In this document: positions 1-7,151 of the stretch, one piece after another
How positions within the stretch are numbered: position 1 is the first letter of the stretch
Layout of the letters: every line of letters begins with the position of its first letter
Assembly (NCBI RefSeq): GCF_008373765.1
Contig: NZ_VUJW01000001.1
Span: 310,189-374,188 of the forward strand
Length of the DNA: 64,000 nt
From: Nocardioides antri
GTDB lineage: Bacteria; Actinomycetota; Actinomycetes; Propionibacteriales; Nocardioidaceae
Direction of reading: 5' to 3'
Made by a program: the position numbers and the translations under genes
Notes under the pieces: generated by a model
What the model was told of the DNA's origin: nothing
The model's database searches: none
Seen by the model: only the letters and a program-made list of their open reading frames with translations

Positions 1-45
1 GCGCTCACCAGGTCGCCGCGGCTCTAGCGACGCGCTCGCGCCGGT

Positions 46-636
46 CTAGCGGTAGTCGTCGGGGAGGGTCTGGCCGATCTTGACCTTTGCCTTGGGCATC
101 CGCATGAACTTCATCTGCAGCGACCGCATCACGGCGTAGTAGGTCGTGCCGTTGAGCGGCTCGCCCGGGAACCGGCGGGTGAGCTCCCTCCGCAGCCGGA
201 AGCGGAGGACCACCATGTCGACGATGACGAACAGGAACGTCGCCATCATGATCAGCGTGCTGGCCTGGCGGAGCGTGGGCTGGCCGGAGTAGCCGAGGAC
301 CATGCTGATGATGAGCAGCGGGATGAGCAGCTCGACCAGCGAGAACCGGCTGTCGACGTAGTCGCGGATGAACCGGCGGACAGGGCCCTTGTCGCGCGGC
401 AGCAGGTAGCGCTCGTCGCCGGTCTTCATCGCCTGGCGGATCTTGCGGCTGTTCTCCGTCCGGACCTCGCGCTCACGCGCGGCCTGCTCCTTGCGCGTGC
501 GCGGCGTCCGTGCCTTGGCCCGTGCGAGCGCCTCGGCCTCCTTGCGCTTCGGCGTCGGGCGACCCTTGCCGCCCGGCTTGGAGACCTCGGTCCCGACCGG
601 CTCGGGCTCGGACTTGGTACGGCGGAACACGCTCAT
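46..636 (-). CDS. DUF3043 domain membrane protein
   Basis: A 196-residue protein with a highly basic N-terminal third (RRTKSEPEP and several K/R-rich stretches) followed by two hydrophobic segments near residues 105-140, a layout typical of actinobacterial DUF3043 proteins, whose function is unknown. The start is the ATG at 636, because an AAGGGG Shine-Dalgarno lies just before it; the frame stays open to 765 but that extension reads through the nadA end. It begins 25 nt after the nadA stop on the same strand, so co-transcription with nadA is likely. Family assignment is from overall pattern; the role is not known. Confidence 0.75.
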   Translation of the reverse strand: MSVFRRTKSEPEPVGTEVSKPGGKGRPTPKRKEAEALARAKARTPRTRKEQAAREREVRTENSRKIRQAMKTGDERYLLPRDKGPVRRFIRDYVDSRFSLVELLIPLLIISMVLGYSGQPTLRQASTLIMMATFLFVIVDMVVLRFRLRRELTRRFPGEPLNGTTYYAVMRSLQMKFMRMPKAKVKIGQTLPDDYR

Positions 637-661
637 CGGCCCCTTTGTCAGCGGTCTGGTG

Positions 662-1846
662 TCAGTCGCGGTGGCTCTTGCCGGGCAGGTCCAGCATCCG
701 CTGGAGCGCGACCAGCGCCTCCCGCTCGGTCGTCGGGTCGACCTCGATCCGGTTGACCACGACACCCTCGACCAGCGACTCCATCGCCCACACGAAGTGG
801 GGGAGGTCGATGCGGTTCATCGTCGCGCAGTAGCAGACGTTGCGGTCCAGGAAGACGATGTTCTTGTCCGGGTGGGCGTCGGCCAGCCGCTGGACCAGGT
901 TGAGCTCGGTGCCGATCGCCCAGCTCGAGCCCGCCGGGGCCGCCTCGACGGTCTTGATGATGTATTCGGTCGACCCGACGAAGTCGGCCTTGAGCACCAC
1001 CTCGTGCTGGCACTCGGGGTGCACGAGCACGTTGAGGTCGGGGATCTTCGCGCGCAGCTCGTCGATCACGTCGGCGGAGAAGCGGCCGTGCACGGAGCAG
1101 TGGCCCTTCCACAGGATCATCTTGGCGTCGCGGAGCTCCTCGGCGGTCAGCCCGCCGTTGGGCTTGAAGGGGTTCCAGACGACGCAGTCGTCGAGGCTCA
1201 GGCCCAGCTTGAGCACGGCGGTGTTGCGGCCGAGGTGCTGGTCGGGCAGGAACAGGACCTTTGTGCCTGAGTTGTCAGCGCCCTTCTGCTCGAATGCCCA
1301 GTCGAGCGCCACCTCGGCGTTCGACGACGTGCAGACGACACCGCCGTTGCGACCGCAGAACGCCTTGATGTCGGCGCTGGAGTTCATGTAGGTGACCGGG
1401 ACGACCTGGTCCTGGACGCCAGCCGCAGCCATGGCCTCCCAGGCCTTCTCGACCTGTGCGATCCGGGCCATGTCGGCCATGGAGCAGCCGGCCGCGAGGT
1501 CGGGGAGGATGACCTGCTGGTGCGGCCCGGTCAGGATGTCGGCGGACTCGGCCATGAAGTGAACGCCGCAGAAGACGATGTACTCCGCCTCCGGCCGGGC
1601 CGCCGCGTCGCGGGCCAACTTGAACGAGTCACCGGTCACGTCGGCGAACTGGATCACCTCGTCGCGCTGGTAGTGGTGACCCAGCACGAACACCCTGTCC
1701 CCGAGCGCCTCCTTGGCCGCGCGTGCCCGCGCGACGAGGTCGGGGTCGGAGGCCGCCGGCAGGTCGCCCGGGCACTCGACGCCACGCTCGGAGAGCTGGT
1801 CGGTGCCGCGGCCGAGCGGCAGCAGCGGGAGGTCGACGGTGGTCAT
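662..1846 (-). CDS. nadA: Quinolinate synthase NadA
   Basis: NadA condenses iminoaspartate with dihydroxyacetone phosphate to quinolinate in de novo NAD synthesis, using one oxygen-sensitive [4Fe-4S] cluster in the cytosol. The 394-residue product has the expected signatures: GHHYQ near residue 56, FCGVHFMAE near 92, and the three cysteine contexts that bind the cluster in the family, AGCSMAD (C121), GHCSVH (C250) and CYCATMN (C340). No nadB or nadC lies beside it in this window. The ATG at 1846 is preceded at six nucleotides by TAGGAT, a -10 box, which indicates a leaderless mRNA. Identification is secure. Confidence 0.96.
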   Translation of the reverse strand: MTTVDLPLLPLGRGTDQLSERGVECPGDLPAASDPDLVARARAAKEALGDRVFVLGHHYQRDEVIQFADVTGDSFKLARDAAARPEAEYIVFCGVHFMAESADILTGPHQQVILPDLAAGCSMADMARIAQVEKAWEAMAAAGVQDQVVPVTYMNSSADIKAFCGRNGGVVCTSSNAEVALDWAFEQKGADNSGTKVLFLPDQHLGRNTAVLKLGLSLDDCVVWNPFKPNGGLTAEELRDAKMILWKGHCSVHGRFSADVIDELRAKIPDLNVLVHPECQHEVVLKADFVGSTEYIIKTVEAAPAGSSWAIGTELNLVQRLADAHPDKNIVFLDRNVCYCATMNRIDLPHFVWAMESLVEGVVVNRIEVDPTTEREALVALQRMLDLPGKSHRD

Positions 1847-1852
1847 GGTCGA

Positions 1853-1858
1853 ATCCTA
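1853..1858 (-). promoter_or_regulatory. Leaderless -10 box of nadA (TAGGAT)
   Basis: TAGGAT on the minus strand ends six nucleotides before the nadA ATG at 1846. The pattern TANNNT-N6/7-start recurs throughout the window, so the transcript probably begins at the start codon. Confidence 0.6.
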
Positions 1859-1910
1859 TTCTGCGCCTGGGCGGGCGCCGATTCGTGGCTGAGCGCTGGG
1901 CAGCGCACGC

Positions 1911-2789
1911 CTAGAGCAGGGCACCGTTGTGAACGTACGGCGTGGGTGGTGCCATTCCGCGTACGCCGAGATAGCCCGACTGGGCGAGCTCGAGGCCGGC
2001 GGACATCCCGACGTCGACGGCCCAGAGGTTCGCCCCGGTCACGTGGGGGACCAGGTACTCCTCCCCGGCGCTGGCGAGGCAGGCCCACAGCAGGGAGCGC
2101 GCCGTCGCCTCGTCGGTCGCCGCGAGCACGGCGAGCCGGGCGCCGTCGGTGTAGGCGAACCCGCGCCCGCTGCGCGTCTCGGCGACCAGCGGGCGGGCCA
2201 TCTCGGCCAGCCCCGCGTGGTCGGGGCCGTGGCCCCCGCCGCGCAGGTCGCGGGCGATCGCGTCCATCAGGGCGACGTCGTCAGGTCGGCCGTCGCGGAC
2301 GCCCTCCGGGGCGGCCAGCCGGCGCCGGTCGACCCTGCCCCGCAGCAGCATCTGCGGGTGGAGCTCGAACCCGGCGCGCCAGTAGCGACGCACGGCGCGC
2401 GGGTCGACCGACGCGGAGAGCAGGCCGCCGGCGCAGTGTGCGCCGTAGGCGTCCGCGGCCGCGAGCAGCCGCGCGCCGACGCCCTGCCCCTGCAGGCCGG
2501 GGCGCACGGCGTACGTCGCCAGGCACCAGACCTGCTCGCGGACGAACGACGTCGCGAACCCGACCACGCCGGTCTCGTCCTCGGCGACCCAGCAGCCGCC
2601 GGGATCGTTCTCCAGGAAGCGGAGGGTCCGCGAGATCCAGCGCCCGGTGTGCTCCGGTGTCCGCCGCTCCGGCGCGGGCCAGTCGCGCGGGTAGGTGCGC
2701 GCGTCGAGCTCGTAGAACGCCTCGTCGCTGATCTGCTCCGCCGCCGCGACGTCGTCGGGGAGCATGGGTCGGATCCGCACCTCGGTCAC
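1911..2789 (-). CDS. Two-domain GNAT N-acetyltransferase
   Basis: A 292-residue acetyl-CoA-dependent acyltransferase of the GNAT superfamily. The N-terminal domain carries the acetyl-CoA pyrophosphate loop as RPGLQGQGVGARLL near residues 96-110, after beta-strand residues TGVVGFATSF. The C-terminal half (about 150-292) looks like a second, degenerate GNAT fold with the element SLLWACLASAGEEYL. The substrate cannot be told. The GTG start at 2789 is chosen because TAGCGT sits six nucleotides upstream. The gene is divergent from the glycerate kinase gene and probably monocistronic. Confidence 0.8.
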   Translation of the reverse strand: MTEVRIRPMLPDDVAAAEQISDEAFYELDARTYPRDWPAPERRTPEHTGRWISRTLRFLENDPGGCWVAEDETGVVGFATSFVREQVWCLATYAVRPGLQGQGVGARLLAAADAYGAHCAGGLLSASVDPRAVRRYWRAGFELHPQMLLRGRVDRRRLAAPEGVRDGRPDDVALMDAIARDLRGGGHGPDHAGLAEMARPLVAETRSGRGFAYTDGARLAVLAATDEATARSLLWACLASAGEEYLVPHVTGANLWAVDVGMSAGLELAQSGYLGVRGMAPPTPYVHNGALL

Positions 2790-2795
2790 CCGGCG

Positions 2796-2801
2796 ACGCT
2801 A
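2796..2801 (-). promoter_or_regulatory. Leaderless -10 box (TAGCGT) of the GNAT gene
   Basis: TAGCGT lies six nucleotides upstream of the GTG at 2789 on the minus strand and supports that start. The glycerate kinase gene starts only 34 nt away on the other strand. Confidence 0.55.
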
Positions 2802-2823
2802 CGGCTTGGGCAGGATGGCGCGC

Positions 2824-3909
2824 ATGCGGATATTGGTGGCGCCGGACAAGTTCGCCGGGACGCTCAGTGCGGTCGAGGCCGCCGACGCGATCGCGGACGG
2901 CTGGCGGCGGCGGGCACCGGAGGACGAGATCGACCTGGCGCCGATGTCCGACGGCGGTCCCGGCTTCGTCGACGTGCTGCACGCCACGCTCGGCGGCGAG
3001 CTGCTCGTGACCGCGGTGCCCGGTCCGCTGGGGGCGGAGGTGCCGGCCACGCTGCTCCTGGTCGACGGGACGGCGTACGTCGAGAGCGCCCAGGCGTGCG
3101 GGCTCCAGCTCACCGGCGGCGAGGCCGGCGAGCGTGCCACCACGGTGGGGGTCGGCCGGCTGGTGGACGAGGCGGTCGCCGCCGGGGCGCGGCGGGTCGT
3201 GGTCGGCCTCGGCGGCTCGGCCTCGACCGACGGGGGCGCCGGCCTGCTGGCCGCGCTCGGCGCCCGCGCGGACGTGCCGCTCGACGGCGGCGGCGTCGCG
3301 CTCGAGGGCGTGACCGAGGTGGACCTGGCGCCTGCCCGGGCACGGGTGGACGGAGTCGAGCTGGTGGCAGCGTCCGACGTTGACAGCCCCCTCGCGGGCT
3401 TGTTCGGTGCCGCGAAGACCTTCGGCCCGCAGAAGGGCCTGTCCGAGGACCAGATCGCCCGACTCGACGGCCACCTCGAGCACTTGGCGGCGGTGACCGA
3501 CCGGCGACTCGCGCTGGAGAAGGGAGCCGGCGCCGCCGGCGGGCTCGGCTTCGCGCTGATGCTGCTCGGCGCGGAGCGACGCTCCGGGATCGAGCTGGTC
3601 GCGGACGCTGTACGCCTGGCCGAGCGCGCCCGCGCCTCGGACATCGTCGTCACCGGGGAAGGGGCCTTCGACTTCAGCAGTCGCGCCGGGAAGGTGCCGG
3701 CCGGCGTCGCGGCGGTCGCCGCCGCGGCGCTGCGGCCGTGCGTCGCGCTCGCCGGCCAGGTGCTCGTGGGGTCCCGCGAGATGCGCGCGCTCGGGATGGA
3801 CTCGGCGTACTCCCTCGTCGACCTGGTGGGGGAGGAGCGCGCGTTCTCCGACCCCGCAGGGTCGCTGGCCGCGCTCGCCGAGCGGGTCGCCAGGACCTGG
3901 TCGCGCTAG
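2824..3909 (+). CDS. Glycerate kinase (GlxK family)
   Basis: Phosphorylates D-glycerate to a phosphoglycerate using ATP, joining glycerate/glyoxylate metabolism to lower glycolysis. The 361-residue protein shows family signatures: N-terminal ILVAPDKFAGTLSAVEAA, DGGPGFVDVL near residue 45, GLGGSASTDGGAG near 130, and the C-terminal VTGEGAFDFSS block. Met at 2824 is used because homologues start at MRILVAPDKF; an ATG at 2815 in frame is an alternative. A CAGGAT box lies seven nucleotides ahead of 2824. The position beside the HesB gene matches M. tuberculosis Rv2205c-Rv2204c as I remember it. Whether the product is 2- or 3-phosphoglycerate cannot be read from sequence. Confidence 0.88.
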   Translation: MRILVAPDKFAGTLSAVEAADAIADGWRRRAPEDEIDLAPMSDGGPGFVDVLHATLGGELLVTAVPGPLGAEVPATLLLVDGTAYVESAQACGLQLTGGEAGERATTVGVGRLVDEAVAAGARRVVVGLGGSASTDGGAGLLAALGARADVPLDGGGVALEGVTEVDLAPARARVDGVELVAASDVDSPLAGLFGAAKTFGPQKGLSEDQIARLDGHLEHLAAVTDRRLALEKGAGAAGGLGFALMLLGAERRSGIELVADAVRLAERARASDIVVTGEGAFDFSSRAGKVPAGVAAVAAAALRPCVALAGQVLVGSREMRALGMDSAYSLVDLVGEERAFSDPAGSLAALAERVARTWSR

Positions 3910-3917
3910 GTCGATCG

Positions 3918-3933
3918 CTAGAACATGTTCTAG
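3918..3933. promoter_or_regulatory. KstR-like 16-bp palindromic operator
   Basis: CTAGAACATGTTCTAG is a perfect palindrome and contains the TNNAACNNGTTNNA pattern known for KstR, the TetR-family repressor of actinobacterial sterol catabolism. It overlaps the -10 box (TAGATT, 3931-3936) of the dehydrogenase starting at 3943, a position suited to repression. No TetR gene is present in the window. Confidence 0.7.
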
Positions 3934-3936
3934 ATT
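3931..3936 (+). promoter_or_regulatory. Leaderless -10 box (TAGATT) of the alcohol dehydrogenase
   Basis: TAGATT ends six nucleotides before the GTG at 3943 and shares three bases with the palindrome at 3918-3933, so a bound repressor would block it directly. Confidence 0.6.
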
Positions 3937-3942
3937 TGCCCG

Positions 3943-5058
3943 GTGCAGACGACTGTTCTCCTCGCCGAGGCTCCGTTCACCGGGGCCGACCACCCGTTCA
4001 CCCTCACCGAGGTCGAGCTCGACGACCCGCGTCCCGACGAGGTGCTGGTCCGGGTCATCGCGACCGGGCTTTGCCACACGGACCTGACGGTGCCGACGAT
4101 GCTCCCCGCCGAGATGTTCCCGACGGTGATGGGCCACGAGGGGACCGGCGTGGTCGAAGCGGTCGGCGCCGACGTGACCGGCATCGAGGTCGGCGACCAC
4201 GTCGTCATGAGCTTCCGCTCGTGCCGCGCCTGCTCCACCTGCACGGCCGGAGACGTCGGCTACTGCGAGCAGAGCCTGCTCCTCAACTACATGGGGATGC
4301 GCCCGGACGGGTCCACGACCATACGCCGCGGAGGCGAGACCGTGTTCGGGTCGTTCTTCGGTCAGTCCAGCTTCGCCCGGCATGCGCTGGCCTACGCCGA
4401 CAACTGCGTGGTCGTGCCGAAGGACCTCGACCTCGCGCTCCTGGCCCCCTTCGGCTGCGGCTTCCAGACCGGGGCCGGCACGGTCCTCAACGTGCTGCGA
4501 GCGGGGCCTGACGACAGCCTCGTGGTCTACGGCGCCGGGGCCGTCGGGCTCGCGGCCGTCGCGGCCGCCTGCGGTGCCGGGGTGGGGACCGTGATCGCGG
4601 TCGACCCGGTGCCGGCGCGCCGCCGCCTCGCCGAGGAGTACGGCGCCCGCGCCCTCGACCCGACCGCGGACGAGCCCGGCACCGCGCCCGTGCCCGACCA
4701 GGTCAAGGAGCTGACCGGCGGCGGGGCGTCGTACGCCATCGACACGACGGCCATCCCGGCCGTGGTGCAGCAGGCCCAGCACTCGCTGCGGATGCGCGGG
4801 ACGCTGGTCGCGCTCGGGCTCGGAGCGCCGGAGTACCCGATCGACGCGATCGACCTGCTCCAGTCCGGCAAGGTGATCCGCTCGTCCGTCGAGGGCGACG
4901 CCGACCCGCGGACGATGGTCCCCGAGCTGATCCGCCGGCGCTCGGAGGGGGCGTTCGACGTCGACCACCTGGTCACGAGGTACCCCTTCGAGCGGATCGC
5001 CGACGCGATCGAGGACGCGGCCAAGGGCTTGGTGGTCAAGCCGGTCCTCACCTGGTGA
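3943..5058 (+). CDS. Zinc-dependent aryl-alcohol-type dehydrogenase (MDR family)
   Basis: A 371-residue medium-chain NAD(P)-dependent alcohol dehydrogenase. Catalytic-zinc residues are visible in TGLCHTDL (Cys near 41) and GHEGTGVVE (His near 63); the structural-zinc lobe has four cysteines spaced C-x2-C-x2-C-x7-C near residues 92-106. The Rossmann glycine motif is YGAGAVGLAAV near 190. The segment FGSFFGQSSFA resembles benzyl/aryl-alcohol dehydrogenases. The GTG start has no Shine-Dalgarno and follows TAGATT by six nucleotides. The KstR-like palindrome overlapping that promoter suggests induction by steroid or related lipid-derived acyl-CoA; the true substrate is not known. Confidence 0.88.
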   Translation: MQTTVLLAEAPFTGADHPFTLTEVELDDPRPDEVLVRVIATGLCHTDLTVPTMLPAEMFPTVMGHEGTGVVEAVGADVTGIEVGDHVVMSFRSCRACSTCTAGDVGYCEQSLLLNYMGMRPDGSTTIRRGGETVFGSFFGQSSFARHALAYADNCVVVPKDLDLALLAPFGCGFQTGAGTVLNVLRAGPDDSLVVYGAGAVGLAAVAAACGAGVGTVIAVDPVPARRRLAEEYGARALDPTADEPGTAPVPDQVKELTGGGASYAIDTTAIPAVVQQAQHSLRMRGTLVALGLGAPEYPIDAIDLLQSGKVIRSSVEGDADPRTMVPELIRRRSEGAFDVDHLVTRYPFERIADAIEDAAKGLVVKPVLTW

Positions 5059-5136
5059 TCGCCGCAACATGGGGAATAACCACAGATGTGGGACCATTGA
5101 GGTGTCGTAACGACCCGAGACTTGTCTGGAGAGAGC

Positions 5137-5586
5137 ATGAGCGACCAGTGCGGATGCGGCGGACACGGCCACAGCCACGGTGCTGAGGGAGCCCCCGCGG
5201 CGAGCACGGCCAGCACGGCGACCGCGACGGTTGCCGCGCCGGTGACCGTCGACCGTCGTGAGGACCAGATCAACCTCAGCCCGGTTGCCGCGGCCAAGGT
5301 GAAGAGCCTCCTCGAGCAGGAGGGCCGCGACGACCTGTCGCTGCGGATCTCCGTGCAGCCCGGCGGCTGCAGCGGCCTGCGCTACCAGCTGTTCTTCGAC
5401 GAGCGCTCGCTCGACGGTGACGTGGTCACCGACTTCGACGGCGTTGCCGTCGTCGTCGACCGGATGAGCGTTCCTTACCTCAACGGCGCGGTGATCGACT
5501 TCGTCGACACCATCGAGAAGCAGGGCTTCACGATCGACAACCCCAACGCCACGGGCTCGTGCGCGTGTGGAGACAGCTTCCACTGA
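5137..5586 (+). CDS. erpA: A-type iron-sulfur carrier, ErpA/HesB family
   Basis: A cytosolic scaffold/carrier that delivers Fe-S clusters to target enzymes. The C-terminal 105 residues are the HesB domain with its three cysteine ligands: GGCSGLRYQ and the paired cysteines of GSCACGDSF. Unusual for the family is an N-terminal tail of about 40 residues beginning MSDQCGCGGHGHSHG, rich in Cys, His and Gly, followed by an Ala/Thr linker. The ATG at 5137 follows a GGAGAG ribosome site; an in-frame TTG at 5122 is less likely. A strong bidirectional terminator follows. Likely clients in the window include the Rieske protein and NadA (inference). Confidence 0.9.
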   Translation: MSDQCGCGGHGHSHGAEGAPAASTASTATATVAAPVTVDRREDQINLSPVAAAKVKSLLEQEGRDDLSLRISVQPGGCSGLRYQLFFDERSLDGDVVTDFDGVAVVVDRMSVPYLNGAVIDFVDTIEKQGFTIDNPNATGSCACGDSFH

Positions 5587-5607
5587 GCGGTCCCAAGACG
5601 TTCGAAT

Positions 5608-5643
5608 GACGAACGCCCCTGCCGCTCGGCAGGGGCGTTCGTC
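5608..5643. terminator. Perfect 17-bp stem terminator between convergent genes
   Basis: Arms 5608-5624 and 5627-5643 are perfect inverted complements around a two-base centre. The hairpin sits between the erpA stop and the end of the converging small gene at 5653, so it can terminate both. There is no clear U-tract, as is common in actinobacteria. Confidence 0.85.
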
Positions 5644-5652
5644 GTTCCGGGA

Positions 5653-5865
5653 TCAGTCGAGGTGCAGGTGCAGCGCGTTGGCCAGCCGCTGCGCTGCCTC
5701 GGAGATCTGGATGTCCCGCTTCGGGACCTCGCGGGGGAAGTCGTCGAAGTGGATGCTCGGCGGCGCCTCGGTGACCTTGCGGGCCGCCCGGGCGAGCTGG
5801 CCGTTGACGGCCTCGCAGTCGGCCCGGAGCTGGGTGGGGGTGTCGAGCTCCTCGTAAGGGGTCAT
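5653..5865 (-). CDS. Small hypothetical protein, 70 aa
   Basis: A 70-residue soluble protein starting MTPYEELDTPTQ and ending LANALHLHLD. It is predicted mostly helical, with a central segment SIHFDDFPREVPKRD that looks ordered. I do not recognise a family. The ATG at 5865 is chosen because a TAGCGT -10 box lies seven nucleotides upstream; the frame stays open to 6102 but would then overlap the divergent kinase gene. In M. tuberculosis a small gene (Rv2203) also lies between the HesB and kinase genes, but I cannot say they are related. Confidence 0.6.
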   Translation of the reverse strand: MTPYEELDTPTQLRADCEAVNGQLARAARKVTEAPPSIHFDDFPREVPKRDIQISEAAQRLANALHLHLD

Positions 5866-5872
5866 GTCGTCG

Positions 5873-5878
5873 ACGCTA
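5873..5878 (-). promoter_or_regulatory. Leaderless -10 box (TAGCGT) of the 70-aa gene
   Basis: TAGCGT on the minus strand is seven nucleotides from the ATG at 5865 and is the reason for that start choice. Confidence 0.5.
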
Positions 5879-5915
5879 GGCGCTACTGATAGGTAGACCC
5901 AGCCGTACCGGCCGG

Positions 5916-5921
5916 TAGTGT
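5916..5921 (+). promoter_or_regulatory. Leaderless -10 box (TAGTGT) of the PfkB kinase
   Basis: TAGTGT precedes the GTG at 5930 by eight nucleotides. Together with the minus-strand box at 5873 it forms a compact divergent promoter of about 65 bp between two start codons. Confidence 0.45.
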
Positions 5922-5929
5922 TCCGTGTC

Positions 5930-6919
5930 GTGACTGACGCCACTGGCTCCCTCCTCATCGCGGCCTCCATCGCGACCGACCACCTCATGACGTTCGAGGG
6001 CAAGTTCGCCGACTCGCTCGTCGTCGAGCAGCTCGACAAGCTCTCGGTGAGCTTCCTGGTCAACGACCTGGAGGTACGCCGCGGCGGCTGCGCCGGCAAC
6101 ATCTCCTTCGGTCTCGGCGTCCTGGGGCTGCGCCCGGTGCTCGTCGGCGCCGTGGGCGAGGACTTCGGCGACTACCAGTCCTGGCTGGAGCGCCACGGTG
6201 TCGACTGCGACCACATCCACGTGTCGCCGACCCGTCACACCGCCCGCTTCGTGTGCACCAACGACTCCACGATGGCGCAGATCGCCTCGTTCTACCCCGG
6301 CGCGATGACCGAGGCGCGGGAGATCGAGCTCAAGCCGATCGTCGACGCGGTCGGCGAGCCGGCCTACGTCCTGATCGGGCCCGACGACCCCGAGGCCATG
6401 CTCCGGCACACCGAGGAGTGCCGCCAGCGCGGCTACCGCTTCGTCGCCGACCCGTCGCAGCAGCTCGCGTTCGGTGACGGCGACCTGATCCGGCAGCTCA
6501 TCGACGGTGCGGACATCCTGATCACCAACGAGTACGAGTCCCACGTCATCGAGAAGAAGACCGGCTGGACCGGCGACGACGTGCAGGAGCGGGTCCGCCT
6601 CCAGGTGACCACGCTGGGCGCCCAGGGCGTCCGCATCCAGGGCACCGACCAGGCCGTGATCGAGGTCCCGGCCGCCAAGGACGTCACGCCCGTCGAGCCC
6701 ACCGGCGTCGGCGACGCGTTCCGTGCGGGCTTCCTCGCCGCGCTGGGCTGGGGCCTGAGCCTCGAGCGGGCTGCGCAGACCGGCTGCGTGCTGGCGGCGT
6801 ACGTCGTCGAGACGGTCGGCCCGCAGGAGTACTCCTTCACCGCGGCCGAGTTCGTGGAGCGGCTCCGGGCGTCGTACGGCGACGAGCCGGCCGCCGAGAT
6901 CGGGAAGTACGTCAGCTGA
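5930..6919 (+). CDS. PfkB-family kinase, probable adenosine kinase
   Basis: A 329-residue ribokinase/PfkB-superfamily kinase. The N-terminal substrate region includes RRGGCAGNISFGLGVLGL near residues 50-67, and the C-terminal ATP/catalytic motif is PTGVGDAFRAGF, whose Asp is the catalytic base. In M. tuberculosis the orthologous position, between HesB and the ctaC region, holds adenosine kinase Rv2202c, so adenosine is the favoured substrate; ribose or another sugar is possible. Start: GTG at 5930, since an upstream GTG at 5918 falls inside the likely -10 box. The gene ends by overlapping the converging tusA-like gene by eight bases. Confidence 0.82.
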   Translation: MTDATGSLLIAASIATDHLMTFEGKFADSLVVEQLDKLSVSFLVNDLEVRRGGCAGNISFGLGVLGLRPVLVGAVGEDFGDYQSWLERHGVDCDHIHVSPTRHTARFVCTNDSTMAQIASFYPGAMTEAREIELKPIVDAVGEPAYVLIGPDDPEAMLRHTEECRQRGYRFVADPSQQLAFGDGDLIRQLIDGADILITNEYESHVIEKKTGWTGDDVQERVRLQVTTLGAQGVRIQGTDQAVIEVPAAKDVTPVEPTGVGDAFRAGFLAALGWGLSLERAAQTGCVLAAYVVETVGPQEYSFTAAEFVERLRASYGDEPAAEIGKYVS

Positions 6920-7151
6920 CCCGGCGCACGACGTAGCGGGGGGCGCCGTCGTCGGCCGACTCCTCGCCGACGTACTCCTGGCCGCGCATGCGGCACCAGG
7001 CGGGGACGTCGTGGCGCGCGGCGGGGTCGTCGGCGACCACGGCGAGCAGGTCGCCGATCGCGACGCCCGGCAGGGCGCGGGCGAGCTCGATGATGGGGCG
7101 CGGGCAGACCTGCCCGCGGCAGTCCAGCTCGGTCATCCGCGGGGTGGTCAC
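6912..7151 (-). CDS. TusA-family sulfur carrier protein
   Basis: A 79-residue TusA/SirA-type protein that accepts persulfide sulfur. The diagnostic CPxP motif is present in LDCRGQVCPRPIIE, with the sulfur-carrying Cys at residue 16. It is translationally coupled to the cysteine desulfurase upstream: its GTG start overlaps that gene's TGA in a GTGA at 7148-7151. This implies a dedicated desulfurase-to-TusA relay. The final acceptor (tRNA thiolation, molybdopterin or another pathway) is not identifiable here. An internal ATG at 7136 is an alternative start but loses the coupling. Confidence 0.9.
   Translation of the reverse strand: MTTPRMTELDCRGQVCPRPIIELARALPGVAIGDLLAVVADDPAARHDVPAWCRMRGQEYVGEESADDGAPRYVVRRVS

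Noticed and set aside
3918-3933. SOS (LexA) box
   Set aside because: The palindrome has GAAC and GTTC separated by two bases; Gram-positive LexA boxes need four. It fits the KstR pattern instead.
2281-5583. Open frame of 1,100 codons on the minus strand
   Set aside because: It is antisense to the glycerate kinase, dehydrogenase and erpA genes, which have clear family motifs. Long antisense frames are a by-product of very high GC codon bias; the product is low-complexity R/G/H-rich.
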